Positions 16,996 to 24,614 of a stretch of 64,000 nucleotides of DNA are shown in pieces (position 1 is the first letter of the stretch; every line of letters starts with the position of its first letter). A program made the position numbers and the translations under genes. The DNA is from Acidobacteriota bacterium. Its GTDB lineage: Bacteria; Acidobacteriota; Vicinamibacteria; Fen-336. The notes beneath the pieces were generated by a model. That model searched no databases and had not been told where the DNA came from. It was given only the letters and a program-made list of their open reading frames with translations. Location of the stretch: the NCBI GenBank assembly GCA_011526565.1, contig WYBL01000100.1, positions 1 to 64,000 of the forward strand. Direction: 5' to 3'.

Positions 16996-17754
16996 TCAGA
17001 CGCCGCGATCCGGGCTGCGCCAGCCGGCGATGGTGGCCGCGACCTCCGCTTCGGCCCGGCGCAGCAGGCCCTCGCGGTCCTCGTCCGCCGAGCGCGGCAG
17101 CGCGGGACAGAAGCGCACCCGCACCCGCTCGCCCCACGGCAGCGGCTTCAGGCGGCGCGCGACCACCCGCCACATGCCGTCGATCGCCAGCGGCACGACC
17201 GGCGCGTCCGGCATCGTCTCCAGCAGCGTCAGGGTGCCGGCCGGCTTGAACGGCTTGAGCCGGCCGTCCCAGGCACGGGTGCCCTCGGGGAAGATCAGCA
17301 CGCTGACCCGGCGCCGCTCCGCCTCGGCCCCCATCGCGCGGATCGCCTCCACCGCCTGCACGCGGTTCTTGCGGTCGATCGCGGCGAAGCCCCCGCGGCG
17401 CACGGCGATCGAGATCGACGGCACGCCCTGCGCGAGCTCCTTCTTGGCCACGTACTTGAGGTGGTGACGGCCGGCCGCCGCGGCGAACAGCGGCATGTCG
17501 AACATCGCCTGGTGGTTGGCGACGAAGATGCAGGGCGGAGGCGGCAGCGCGTCCGCGCCTTCGACCTCGGCCCGCAGACCGAAGAGCGGCAGGCACAGCC
17601 GGGCCAGCGTCCACTGCAGCCCGAGCAGCGCGCGGTCGTGGGCCCCGCGCGAGACGAGCAGGGCGAGCCGCTGGATCACGTCGAAGACCAGCATGGTCAG
17701 GCCGAACGCCGGCACGAACAGCAGCGTGCCGAACCAGTCGAGCAGCGGGCGCAC
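16996..17754 (-). CDS. plsC: 1-acyl-sn-glycerol-3-phosphate acyltransferase (PlsC family)
   Basis: 252 residues. Motif I NHQAMFD (H-x4-D) and motif III FPEGTRAWDG define the PlsC acyltransferase family, which esterifies lysophosphatidate to phosphatidate at the cytoplasmic face of the inner membrane. AIDRKNRVQAVEAI and VPLAIDGMW fit motifs II and IV. An N-terminal hydrophobic stretch (TLLFVPAFGLTMLVFDVI) provides membrane attachment. It starts only 15 bp after the kinase-ferredoxin-cyclase-globin gene on the same strand, so the two are probably co-transcribed; whether the kinase regulates lipid synthesis is unknown. Confidence 0.9.
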   Translation of the reverse strand: MRPLLDWFGTLLFVPAFGLTMLVFDVIQRLALLVSRGAHDRALLGLQWTLARLCLPLFGLRAEVEGADALPPPPCIFVANHQAMFDMPLFAAAAGRHHLKYVAKKELAQGVPSISIAVRRGGFAAIDRKNRVQAVEAIRAMGAEAERRRVSVLIFPEGTRAWDGRLKPFKPAGTLTLLETMPDAPVVPLAIDGMWRVVARRLKPLPWGERVRVRFCPALPRSADEDREGLLRRAEAEVAATIAGWRSPDRGV

Positions 17755-17769
17755 GGCTCCTCGCGGGGT

Positions 17770-20088
17770 CTAGGCCGCAGCGCCCTCGAGCATGACCGCG
17801 GTCAGCTCGGAGTAGATGCGGGCCCAGGCCAGGCGCACGTCGGCGGTGAACTCCTGGCCGGTCACGCGCCGCACCATCTCCAGCAGCGCCTGCTCGACCG
17901 AGTCGTAATGGCGCAGCTCGACGCCGTAGCCCTCGTGGCGGCGGCCCAGCTCGAGCAGCACGGGCTTCAGCTCGTCGATCCGGTCGAGGCCACGCACCGC
18001 CGCGGCGAGCACGCTCATCAGCATGTCGCCCTGCACCTTCATGTCGGTCTGCTTGAAGAGCGCGCGGGCGGCGGGGTCGACCTGGAACAACAGCTCGTAG
18101 AAGAGCGCCGCGGCCTCCTCCTTGCGCTTCGCCACCTGCTCGAAGGTGTCCTGCACGATCATCACCGCGTCGCGCTTCTCGAAGTCGAGGATCTCGTGCA
18201 CGGTCGTGTGGCGGCCGTCGAGGGTGTCGTCCTCCTGCACGACGACGCCGAGCCGCACCTCGGACTCGATCACGTTGACCAGTTCCTCGGTCGCCAGGAT
18301 CCGCGTGCCGCGGCCGCGGTTCAGCGCCCGCAGCCGCTCGGCGGCCGTCGAGGCTCCGCCCACCGCGGTCGTCTCCATCTTGGACGGGTGGCCGACGCGG
18401 CCGACCACCATGCGCCCGAAGTGGAGGCCGACGCCGAGCTCCAGCTCCAGCTTGAAGTGCTCCTTCAGCCAGCCGTTGAAGTCGTCCATCCGCGCCTGCA
18501 TCCGCAGCGCCGCGCGCACCGCCCGCAGGCACTTGTCCTTCGCGTCCCCGCCGTCGAGACCGAAGAGCGCGTTGAAGCCGTCGCCCGTGTAGCCCTGGAT
18601 GGTGCCGCCACCGCCGACCGCGGGGTCGGTGACGTAGGAGAAGAAGCGGTTCAGCACGTGCACGACGTCGTAGGGCGGCAGCTTGCGCAGGCGGGTGGCC
18701 ATGTCCAGCAGCCCTGCCGACATCACGGCCAGCGCCATCTCGCGGGTCGGCGCCGGGGCCCGGCGTTCGCCGACCAGCAGGCCGAGGTCCTCCTCGTCGA
18801 GCACCAGCCGCCGCACGCTGACGGCGCCGGCGACCTTCGCCTGGCAGGCCAGCCGGATGTCGTCGCCCCAGCCCAGGCGCGAGGCCAGGCGTGCCTCGTC
18901 GGCGGTGCGCGGGCCGAGCGAGCCCGCGACGACGCGCACGCGGCAGGTCGAGCAGCGGGCGCGGCCGCCGCACTCGTGGAAGTGCGGGATGCCGGCCTTC
19001 AGCGCGGCCTCGAGCAGCGTCGCGCCCGGGGCGGCCTCGAGCGAGCGGTCTGCGCCGGACTCGGCCTGGTAGACGACGCGCGTCGCCGCCGCCGGGGCCG
19101 ACCCGGCCGCTGCCACCGGAGCCGTGTCGATCGCCGACACGCCGGGGCGCGACAGCGACGCCGACGCCCGCAACCAGCCGCCAGGCGACGAGACCGCCGC
19201 GCTGGCTGCCGCAGGCGCCTCGATCCGGGCTTCGACCTCGGCCTCCGTCGCGCGCCCCTCCGCCAGCGCGTGCAGCGCCGCCAGCGCGTCGGCCAGCGCC
19301 TGGCCGTCGCGGTAGCGTTCGACCGGGGCCTTGGCCAGGGCGCGGCGGACCACCCGATCGACGATCGCCGGCACAGCCGGGTCCAGTTCGTGAATCGGCT
19401 CCGGCTCCCGCTCCAGCACCTGGAACAGCGCCGCGTGCACGCTGGGCGCAGGGAACGGCTTGCGGCCGGCGAGCACCTCGTAGGCGATCGCACCCAGCGC
19501 GAACACGTCGGAGCGGGCGTCGGCGCGCTCGCCGCGCACCTGCTCGGGCGACATGTAGTGGGGCGTGCCGAGGATCTGGCCGCTGCGGGTCGCGTCCGAG
19601 CCCTCGATCCGGGCCAGGCCGAAGTCGAGGATCTTGAGCCCGCCGCCGGGCAGCAGCCGGATGTTGGCGGGCTTCAGGTCGCGGTGGACGACGCCTTTCG
19701 CGTGGGCGAAACCGACCGCGGCGCCTGCCTGCGCCAGCAGCGCGAGCCGCGCGGGCAGCGGACCCAGCGGGCCGCGCCGCAGCGCGTCGGAGAGATCCTC
19801 GCCGTCGAGCAGCTCCATGGCGAGGTAGCAGCGCCCCTCGGCCTCGCCGAAGTCGTAGATCGTGACGATGTTGGGATGGCTGAGGCCGGCCGCGGCCTGG
19901 GCCTCGCGGCGGAAGCGCTCGCGGCGTTCCTCGGGCGCGTCGTCCCCAGCGCGCTCGAGGATCGTCTTCAGCGCGACGACGCGGCCGAGGGCCTCGTCGC
20001 GGGCGCGGAACACCTCGCCCATCGCGCCGGCCCCGATGCGATCGAGGACCCGGTACTTGGCGACGCTGGTCAGGGAGGCGGAAGACAT
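17770..20088 (-). CDS. Four-domain sensor: Ser/Thr kinase - [2Fe-2S] ferredoxin - degenerate class III cyclase - globin
   Basis: 772 residues in one uninterrupted frame. Residues 11-275 are a complete Hanks kinase: GAGAMGEVF, K41, HRD 135-137, DFG 155-157, GTPHYMSPE. After an Ala-rich linker, residues about 337-430 are a ferredoxin with C-x5-C-x2-C (C373, C379, C382) and C415, the adrenodoxin spacing. Residues about 445-630 match class III nucleotide cyclases: GYTGDGFNALFG holds one metal Asp (D503), and K570 and R585 persist. By eye, the first metal Asp is Ser457, the base-selecting Asp is Gly578 and the catalytic Asn is Thr581, so cyclase activity is doubtful. Residues about 640-765 are a flavohaemoglobin-class globin with Tyr B10 (Y664), Gln E7 (Q686) and proximal His (H718, RRHEGYGV). 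No membrane segments. Likely a haem/Fe-S-gated kinase; targets unknown. It precedes plsC by 15 bp. Confidence 0.92.
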   Translation of the reverse strand: MSSASLTSVAKYRVLDRIGAGAMGEVFRARDEALGRVVALKTILERAGDDAPEERRERFRREAQAAAGLSHPNIVTIYDFGEAEGRCYLAMELLDGEDLSDALRRGPLGPLPARLALLAQAGAAVGFAHAKGVVHRDLKPANIRLLPGGGLKILDFGLARIEGSDATRSGQILGTPHYMSPEQVRGERADARSDVFALGAIAYEVLAGRKPFPAPSVHAALFQVLEREPEPIHELDPAVPAIVDRVVRRALAKAPVERYRDGQALADALAALHALAEGRATEAEVEARIEAPAAASAAVSSPGGWLRASASLSRPGVSAIDTAPVAAAGSAPAAATRVVYQAESGADRSLEAAPGATLLEAALKAGIPHFHECGGRARCSTCRVRVVAGSLGPRTADEARLASRLGWGDDIRLACQAKVAGAVSVRRLVLDEEDLGLLVGERRAPAPTREMALAVMSAGLLDMATRLRKLPPYDVVHVLNRFFSYVTDPAVGGGGTIQGYTGDGFNALFGLDGGDAKDKCLRAVRAALRMQARMDDFNGWLKEHFKLELELGVGLHFGRMVVGRVGHPSKMETTAVGGASTAAERLRALNRGRGTRILATEELVNVIESEVRLGVVVQEDDTLDGRHTTVHEILDFEKRDAVMIVQDTFEQVAKRKEEAAALFYELLFQVDPAARALFKQTDMKVQGDMLMSVLAAAVRGLDRIDELKPVLLELGRRHEGYGVELRHYDSVEQALLEMVRRVTGQEFTADVRLAWARIYSELTAVMLEGAAA

Positions 20089-20139
20089 GTCGACCCCTTG
20101 GCTTTCGTGAAAGAGCCGTAGGGTACCCGATCCGCGGGG

Positions 20140-21039
20140 CTAGTCCGCGTCGTCCGCCTCGTCGTGCCCCAGCGCCTCGAGCAGGCGGCGATGGCGGGTC
20201 GCGGCCAGCGCGGTGACAGGGATCGCGAGCAGCGCGAGCCCCGCGAGGCCGCCGGCGAGGGTGGGCACGCGCAGCCACGTGTAGTTCGACAGCGTGACGA
20301 GGTCGTGGTCGATGCCGGCCTTGCCCTGCTGGTAGACGGCCCGGCGGCCGGCGCTCTCGGCCAGGCCGTGGCCGAAGGCGACCACGTTGAACAGCAGGAA
20401 GAAGCCGACGAAGCAGGACAGCGGCCGCTCCAGCAGCGCGCGCGCTCCCCACCCGGTCAGGCCGCGGTACAGGAAGACCGCGCCGAAGGCGAGCTCGAAC
20501 AGGTGGCCGCCGGCCACGATCAGCCACTCGTCCCAGCCGCGCCAGATCATCAGCGCCCAGGCGCCCAGCACGCCCGACACCACGACCCGCACGCGCCCGG
20601 GCCGCGCCCATGCGAGCCCGGCCGCCGCGGCGGCCCAGGCCAGCAGGATCAGGCTCGAGCGCTCGCCGTGGGTCGTCAGGCCGCCGCCGCCTGCGAAATC
20701 GAAGGCCGGCAGCGAGGGGTGGCCGAAGAGCCAGCCGAAGGCGGCATGGCCGAGCTCGTGCACGAGCGTCGACAGCGGCGTCAGCAGGAAGTGGGCGAAC
20801 GGGAAGCGGGGCAGCAGCAGGGCGAGCCCGAGCCCGATCGCCGCCGCCTTCCAGGCGGCGTGGGGCAGTCCCGCCCAGCGCGGTTCGGCGCCGGGAGCGG
20901 TCGCATCCGCAGGGGCCGGGCGCGGCGGCGTGCGCTCGCGGGCCGCCGTGCCACGGCGAGCCCGGGCGAGGATCACGCCGCAGCGCGCGCACTCGATCGC
21001 GCCGGTCTCGTTCGTCGCACCGCACCGCGGGCAGCTCAC
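20140..21039 (-). CDS. Zinc-ribbon membrane protein with HELGH motif (M50-like putative metalloprotease)
   Basis: 299 residues. The N-terminus is a zinc ribbon (CPRCG...CARCG, residues 3-21), followed by a polar linker and about seven hydrophobic segments. In the second segment TLVHELGHAAFGWLFG carries HExxH, the zinc site of M50-type intramembrane or M50B-like peptidases; GHPSLPAFDF follows. A downstream Asp-containing membrane segment that would give the third ligand is not clear, so catalysis is plausible but unproven. Similar M50-like proteins act in stress-signal proteolysis or sporulation. It lies 51 bp upstream of the kinase-globin gene in the same direction and probably leads that operon; the divergent gcvT starts 50 bp away. 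Confidence 0.65.
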   Translation of the reverse strand: MSCPRCGATNETGAIECARCGVILARARRGTAARERTPPRPAPADATAPGAEPRWAGLPHAAWKAAAIGLGLALLLPRFPFAHFLLTPLSTLVHELGHAAFGWLFGHPSLPAFDFAGGGGLTTHGERSSLILLAWAAAAAGLAWARPGRVRVVVSGVLGAWALMIWRGWDEWLIVAGGHLFELAFGAVFLYRGLTGWGARALLERPLSCFVGFFLLFNVVAFGHGLAESAGRRAVYQQGKAGIDHDLVTLSNYTWLRVPTLAGGLAGLALLAIPVTALAATRHRRLLEALGHDEADDAD

Positions 21040-21089
21040 GCCCGCATGCTAAGGCACCGCACGCGGTGCGGAGGTAGACTTGGCCCGCC

Positions 21090-22196
21090 ATGAACGAAAC
21101 GAGCCTCAAGAAGACCCCGCTGAACGCCGTCCACCGCGAGCTGAAGGCCAAGATGGTCCCGTTCGGGGGCTGGGACATGCCCGTCGAGTACTCCGGGCTG
21201 ATCTCCGAGCACATGGCCGTGCGCAAGGCGGCCGGGCTGTTCGACGTCTCCCACATGGGCGAGTTCTTCGTCGAGGGCGCCGGCGCGCTGGCCTTCCTGC
21301 AGCGGGTCACGAGCAACGACGTCGCGAAGCTGGTCGACGGCCAGGCGCAGTACTCGTCGCTGCCGATGCCCAGCGGCTGCCCGGTCGACGACGTGATCGT
21401 CTACCGCTTCGGCCCCGAGAAGTTCATGCTGATCGTCAACGCGGGCAACCTGGAGAAGGACTGGGCCTGGATCAACGCCCAGGGGCCGCAGGGCTGCACC
21501 CTCACGAACCGCAGCGACGAGATCGCGCTGATGGCGCTGCAGGGGCCGCTCGCCCAGGAGATCCTCGCCGACCTCACGCCCATCGACCTCGCGGGCATCA
21601 AGTACTACCACTTCGCCCAGGGCGACGTCGTCGGGGTGCCGGCGACGGTGTCGCGCACCGGCTACACGGGCGAAGACGGCTTCGAGATCGGCGTGCCGGC
21701 AGACAAGGCGGAGATCGTGTGGCGGCGCCTGCTCGACCAGGGCAAGGAGCGCGGCCTGGTGCCGACCGGCCTCGGTGCCCGCGACACGCTGCGGCTCGAG
21801 GCCAAGATGGCGCTCTACGGCAACGACATCGACGAGACGATCACGCTCGTCGAGGCCGGCCTCGGCTGGATCGTCGCGCTGTCCGACGCCAAGGGCGACT
21901 TCATCGGCCGCTCCGTGCTCGAGCCGCAGAAGAAGAACGGCACCGCGCGCAAGCTGGTCGGCTTCGAGATGACCGGCCGCGGCATCGCCCGCCACGGCTA
22001 CCCGGTCTTCGTCGACGGCCATCGCTCCGGGGACGTGACCTCCGGCAGCTACGCACCGTTCCTGCAGAGGAACATCGGCCTGTGCTACCTGCCCGCGGCG
22101 AAGGCGGTGCCGGGCACGGCGATCGAGATCGAGATCCGCGGCCACCGCGTCGCGGCCAAGGTGGTGCCGACGCCCTTCTACAAGCGGGCGAAGTAG
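21090..22196 (+). CDS. gcvT: Glycine cleavage system T protein (aminomethyltransferase)
   Basis: 368 residues, full length for GcvT. Signature segments are KTPLNAVHRELKAKMVPFGGWDMPVEY, AGLFDVSHMGEF, the folate-site region SRTGYTGEDGFEI, and GLGARDTLRLEAKMALYGND. It moves the methylene of the aminomethyl-lipoyl H protein to tetrahydrofolate with ammonia release, working with GcvH, GcvP and lipoamide dehydrogenase. Unusually it is 10 kb from gcvH and gcvP, which are paired at 32.1-35.4 kb on the same strand. The upstream gap (50 bp, shared with a divergent gene) is too short for a glycine riboswitch. ATG 21090 gives the standard N-terminus. Confidence 0.95.
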   Translation: MNETSLKKTPLNAVHRELKAKMVPFGGWDMPVEYSGLISEHMAVRKAAGLFDVSHMGEFFVEGAGALAFLQRVTSNDVAKLVDGQAQYSSLPMPSGCPVDDVIVYRFGPEKFMLIVNAGNLEKDWAWINAQGPQGCTLTNRSDEIALMALQGPLAQEILADLTPIDLAGIKYYHFAQGDVVGVPATVSRTGYTGEDGFEIGVPADKAEIVWRRLLDQGKERGLVPTGLGARDTLRLEAKMALYGNDIDETITLVEAGLGWIVALSDAKGDFIGRSVLEPQKKNGTARKLVGFEMTGRGIARHGYPVFVDGHRSGDVTSGSYAPFLQRNIGLCYLPAAKAVPGTAIEIEIRGHRVAAKVVPTPFYKRAK

Positions 22197-22290
22197 GCAC
22201 CCGTCCCATCGCCCAGAGGCGGCCCTGCCGCCGTCCCGGGCCGCATCCGGCGTTCCGTCCGGGGCGCCGCTCCACGGAGATGACGAACTC

Positions 22291-23238
22291 GTGAAGATCC
22301 TGCACGCAATGGCGGCGGCGGCGTTCACCGCCGCGGCTGGCGCGGCTCACGCCGACGAAGGCGGCGCCGCGATCCTGGTCCTCGACGCCTCCGGCTCGAT
22401 GCGGGGTCAGGTCGCCGGCCGCCCCAAGATCGAGCTGGCGCGCGAGGCCGCCGATGCCCTGGTCCGTCGCTGGCCCGCCGACCAGGCCCTCGGCGTGGTG
22501 GCCTACGGCCACCGCCGCAAGGGCGACTGCGCGGACATCGAGCTGCTGCAGCCGGTCGCCGCGCCCGACGCGGCCGGTCTGCGCACCACCCTGGCGGCGA
22601 TCAAGCCGGCGGGCATGACGCCGATCAGCGCGGCCGTGCGCTTCGCGGCCGAACAGCTCGGCTTCGCCGAACGCAAGGCCACGGTGATCCTGGTCAGCGA
22701 CGGCGAGGAGACGTGCCAGGCCGACCCCTGTGCGCTGGGCGCCGAGCTCGAGAAGAGCGGAGTCGACTTCACGGCGCACGTGGTGGGCTTCGACCTGCCG
22801 GCGGGCCCGGCCCGCGAGCAGTTGCAGTGCCTGGCGCGCGCCACCGGCGGCCGTTACGTCGAGGCGCGCGACGCTGCCGGACTCGGCGAAGCGCTCGGCG
22901 CCCTCGGCGCGGCGACCTTCGAGGCCCGCACCGGGGGCGAGTGGATGCCGGACGTCGGGCTGGTCCCGGAGACGCTGGCGGCACTCGGCGAGCCGGATGC
23001 CGGCGGCACGGAGACGATCGCCTTCACGAACGACAAGACCGCCCGCGACTGCCAGGCGCTGTGCCAGTCGCGCGCGAGCTGCGCCGCCTGGACGTACGAG
23101 CCGAGCGGCACGTTCTTCGTCGACCACCCTCGCTGCGCGCTTAAGGGCCGCGGCTTCGGCATGCGGGTCGAGAAGATGGAGCGGGGCGAGGGCTGGGTGT
23201 CCGGCGTCAAGCCGGGTGTCGAGCTGCTGGTCGAGTAG
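22291..23238 (+). CDS. Secreted von Willebrand factor A domain protein with PAN/apple-like C-terminus
   Basis: 315 residues from GTG 22291, the only start that gives the signal peptide (AMAAAAFTAAAGAAHA). Residues about 25-210 are a VWA domain with a perfect MIDAS: DASGSMRG, a Thr at GMTPISAA and an Asp at LVSDGEE, so it should bind a divalent metal and ligand protein. Six or more cysteines follow. Residues about 235-300 (AFTNDKTARDCQALCQSRASCAAWTYEP ... CALKG) match the PAN/apple pattern, a disulphide-rich adhesion module. The pairing suggests an adhesive or complex-assembly role in periplasm or outside. Four bases separate it from the phosphatase gene. Confidence 0.82.
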   Translation: MKILHAMAAAAFTAAAGAAHADEGGAAILVLDASGSMRGQVAGRPKIELAREAADALVRRWPADQALGVVAYGHRRKGDCADIELLQPVAAPDAAGLRTTLAAIKPAGMTPISAAVRFAAEQLGFAERKATVILVSDGEETCQADPCALGAELEKSGVDFTAHVVGFDLPAGPAREQLQCLARATGGRYVEARDAAGLGEALGALGAATFEARTGGEWMPDVGLVPETLAALGEPDAGGTETIAFTNDKTARDCQALCQSRASCAAWTYEPSGTFFVDHPRCALKGRGFGMRVEKMERGEGWVSGVKPGVELLVE

Positions 23239-23241
23239 CGC

Positions 23242-23727
23242 ATGGCCTCGCCGCTGCCCGTGCCGCAGCCGTTCCGCGTGCTGTTCGTCTGCTCCGGCAA
23301 CATCTGCCGCTCGCCACTGGCCGAGGCCGTGTTCCGCAAGCTGGCCGCCGACGCGGGCCTCGCCGAACGCTTCGAGATCGACTCCGCCGGCATGCACGGC
23401 TTCCACGAGGGCGAGCCGGCCGACCCGCGCACGAGGCGGGTCGCGAAGCGCCACGGCTACGACGTGACGTCGATCTCGCGGCCCGTGCGCGGCGACGACC
23501 TGGAGCGCTTCGACCTGATCGTCGCCATGGACCGCAGCCACAAGCGCGAGCTGCTGGCCCGCGGCGGCAAGGCCTGCGCGGGCAAGATCCGGCTGCTGCG
23601 CGAGTTCGACCGCAGCGCGGACCCCGACGTGCCCGACCCGTACTACGGCGGGGAACGCGGCTTCGAGGACGTGCAGGCGATCGTCGAGGCCGGCTGCCGC
23701 GGCCTGCTGAACCACCTGGGCGCGTGA
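23242..23727 (+). CDS. Low-molecular-weight protein tyrosine phosphatase (possible ketosamine-phosphate phosphatase)
   Basis: 161 residues, standard LMW-PTP length. The P-loop VCSGNICRS carries C17 and R23, and the general acid is D132 in DPYYGGERGFEDV. These residues hydrolyse aryl or sugar phosphates by a cysteinyl-phosphate intermediate. The gene ends in a GTGA overlap with a fructosamine-kinase homologue. In other bacteria LMW-PTPs encoded beside such kinases have been reported to remove ribulosamine 5-phosphate or erythrulosamine 4-phosphate groups from glycated protein, so this may be a deglycation enzyme rather than a signalling phosphatase. Tyrosine-kinase (BY-kinase) genes, the usual partners, are absent nearby. 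Confidence 0.9.
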   Translation: MASPLPVPQPFRVLFVCSGNICRSPLAEAVFRKLAADAGLAERFEIDSAGMHGFHEGEPADPRTRRVAKRHGYDVTSISRPVRGDDLERFDLIVAMDRSHKRELLARGGKACAGKIRLLREFDRSADPDVPDPYYGGERGFEDVQAIVEAGCRGLLNHLGA

Positions 23728-24578
23728 ACGCGGCGTTCCTCGAGCCCGCGCTGCGCGCCGCCACGGGTGACGCGTCGCTGCGGGTGAGGGGAACAGCGCC
23801 GCTCGGCGGCGGCCTTCACGCCGCCGGCCGCCTCGAGACGACGGCTGGGGCGTTCTTCGCGAAGTGGAGCGACGGCGGCCCTGCCGACCAGTTCGTCGCC
23901 GAAGCCGCGGGGCTCGAGGCGATGGCCGCTGCGGGCAGCGGGCTCGCGGTGCCGCGGGTGATCGCGGCCGCGGCCCCCGCCGCCGGCGTGCCGGGCTTCC
24001 TGGTGCTCGAGTTCCTCGAGCCGGGGCCGGGCGACGACGAGGCGCTCGGGCGCGGCCTTGCGGCGCTGCACCGGGCGAGCGACGCCCGCTTCGGCTTTCC
24101 GCGCACCACCTACTGCGGCGGCACGCCGCAGGACAACCGCCCGTGCGACGACTGGCCGGCGTTCTACCGCGAGCGCCGGCTGCAGCCGCTGCTCGACGTG
24201 CTGCGCCTCGCCGGGGGCGAGCGCGCGCCGTTCGAGCGCCTCGCGGGGCGGCTGCCCGAACTCGTCGCCAGCGACGAGCCGCCGGCGCTGATCCACGGCG
24301 ACCTGTGGTCGGGCAACGTGCTCTCGACGCGCCGCGGCCCCGCGCTGGTCGATCCCTCCTGCGCGTACGCCGCGCGCGAGATGGAGTTCGGCATCACGAC
24401 GTTGTTCGGCGGCCTCTCGCCGCGGGCGTGGGCCGCCTACCTGGAGGCGTGGCCGCTGGCCGCCGGCTGGCGCGAGCGCAACCCGCTCTACCAGCTCTAC
24501 CACCTGCTCAACCACGCCCTGCTGTTCGGCGGCGGCTACCTCGCGCAGGCCGCGGCGATCGCGCGTCGTTTCGCCTGA
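23724..24578 (+). CDS. Fructosamine/ketosamine kinase family protein
   Basis: 284 residues from GTG 23724 (GTGA overlap with the phosphatase). The family signatures are FFAKWSDGG (Lys of the N-lobe), VLEFLEPG hinge, a long block GFPRTTYCGGTPQDNRPCDDWPAFY that is nearly diagnostic for fructosamine 3-kinases, the catalytic loop LIHGDLWSGNVL, and LVDPSCAYAAREMEFG with the metal Asp. Such kinases phosphorylate sugars attached to protein lysines; bacterial members favour ribulosamines and erythrulosamines, and the phosphorylated adduct then falls off, repairing glycated proteins. Coupling to the LMW phosphatase supports a deglycation pair. Cytosolic. YLEAWPLAAGW and the final His/Asn-rich helix complete the fold. 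Confidence 0.92.
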   Translation: MNAAFLEPALRAATGDASLRVRGTAPLGGGLHAAGRLETTAGAFFAKWSDGGPADQFVAEAAGLEAMAAAGSGLAVPRVIAAAAPAAGVPGFLVLEFLEPGPGDDEALGRGLAALHRASDARFGFPRTTYCGGTPQDNRPCDDWPAFYRERRLQPLLDVLRLAGGERAPFERLAGRLPELVASDEPPALIHGDLWSGNVLSTRRGPALVDPSCAYAAREMEFGITTLFGGLSPRAWAAYLEAWPLAAGWRERNPLYQLYHLLNHALLFGGGYLAQAAAIARRFA

Positions 24579-24614
24579 ACGCGGGCCGCGCGGCGGGCCC
24601 CGGCGGCGCCTAAG

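Noticed and set aside
17770..20088. Possibility that the four-domain protein is a misassembly of two or more genes
   Set aside because: The frame is continuous with uniform codon use, the linkers are natural-looking Ala-rich or short, and flanking genes are spaced normally. Raw reads would still be worth checking.
21040..21089. Glycine riboswitch upstream of gcvT
   Set aside because: The gap is about 50 bp and shared with a divergent gene, too short for the known aptamers; none is seen before gcvH either.
16874..21316. 1480-codon minus-strand open frame
   Set aside because: Arg/Pro/Ala-rich low-complexity translation lying out of frame across PlsC, the sensor kinase and the M50-like gene; a GC-bias artefact.
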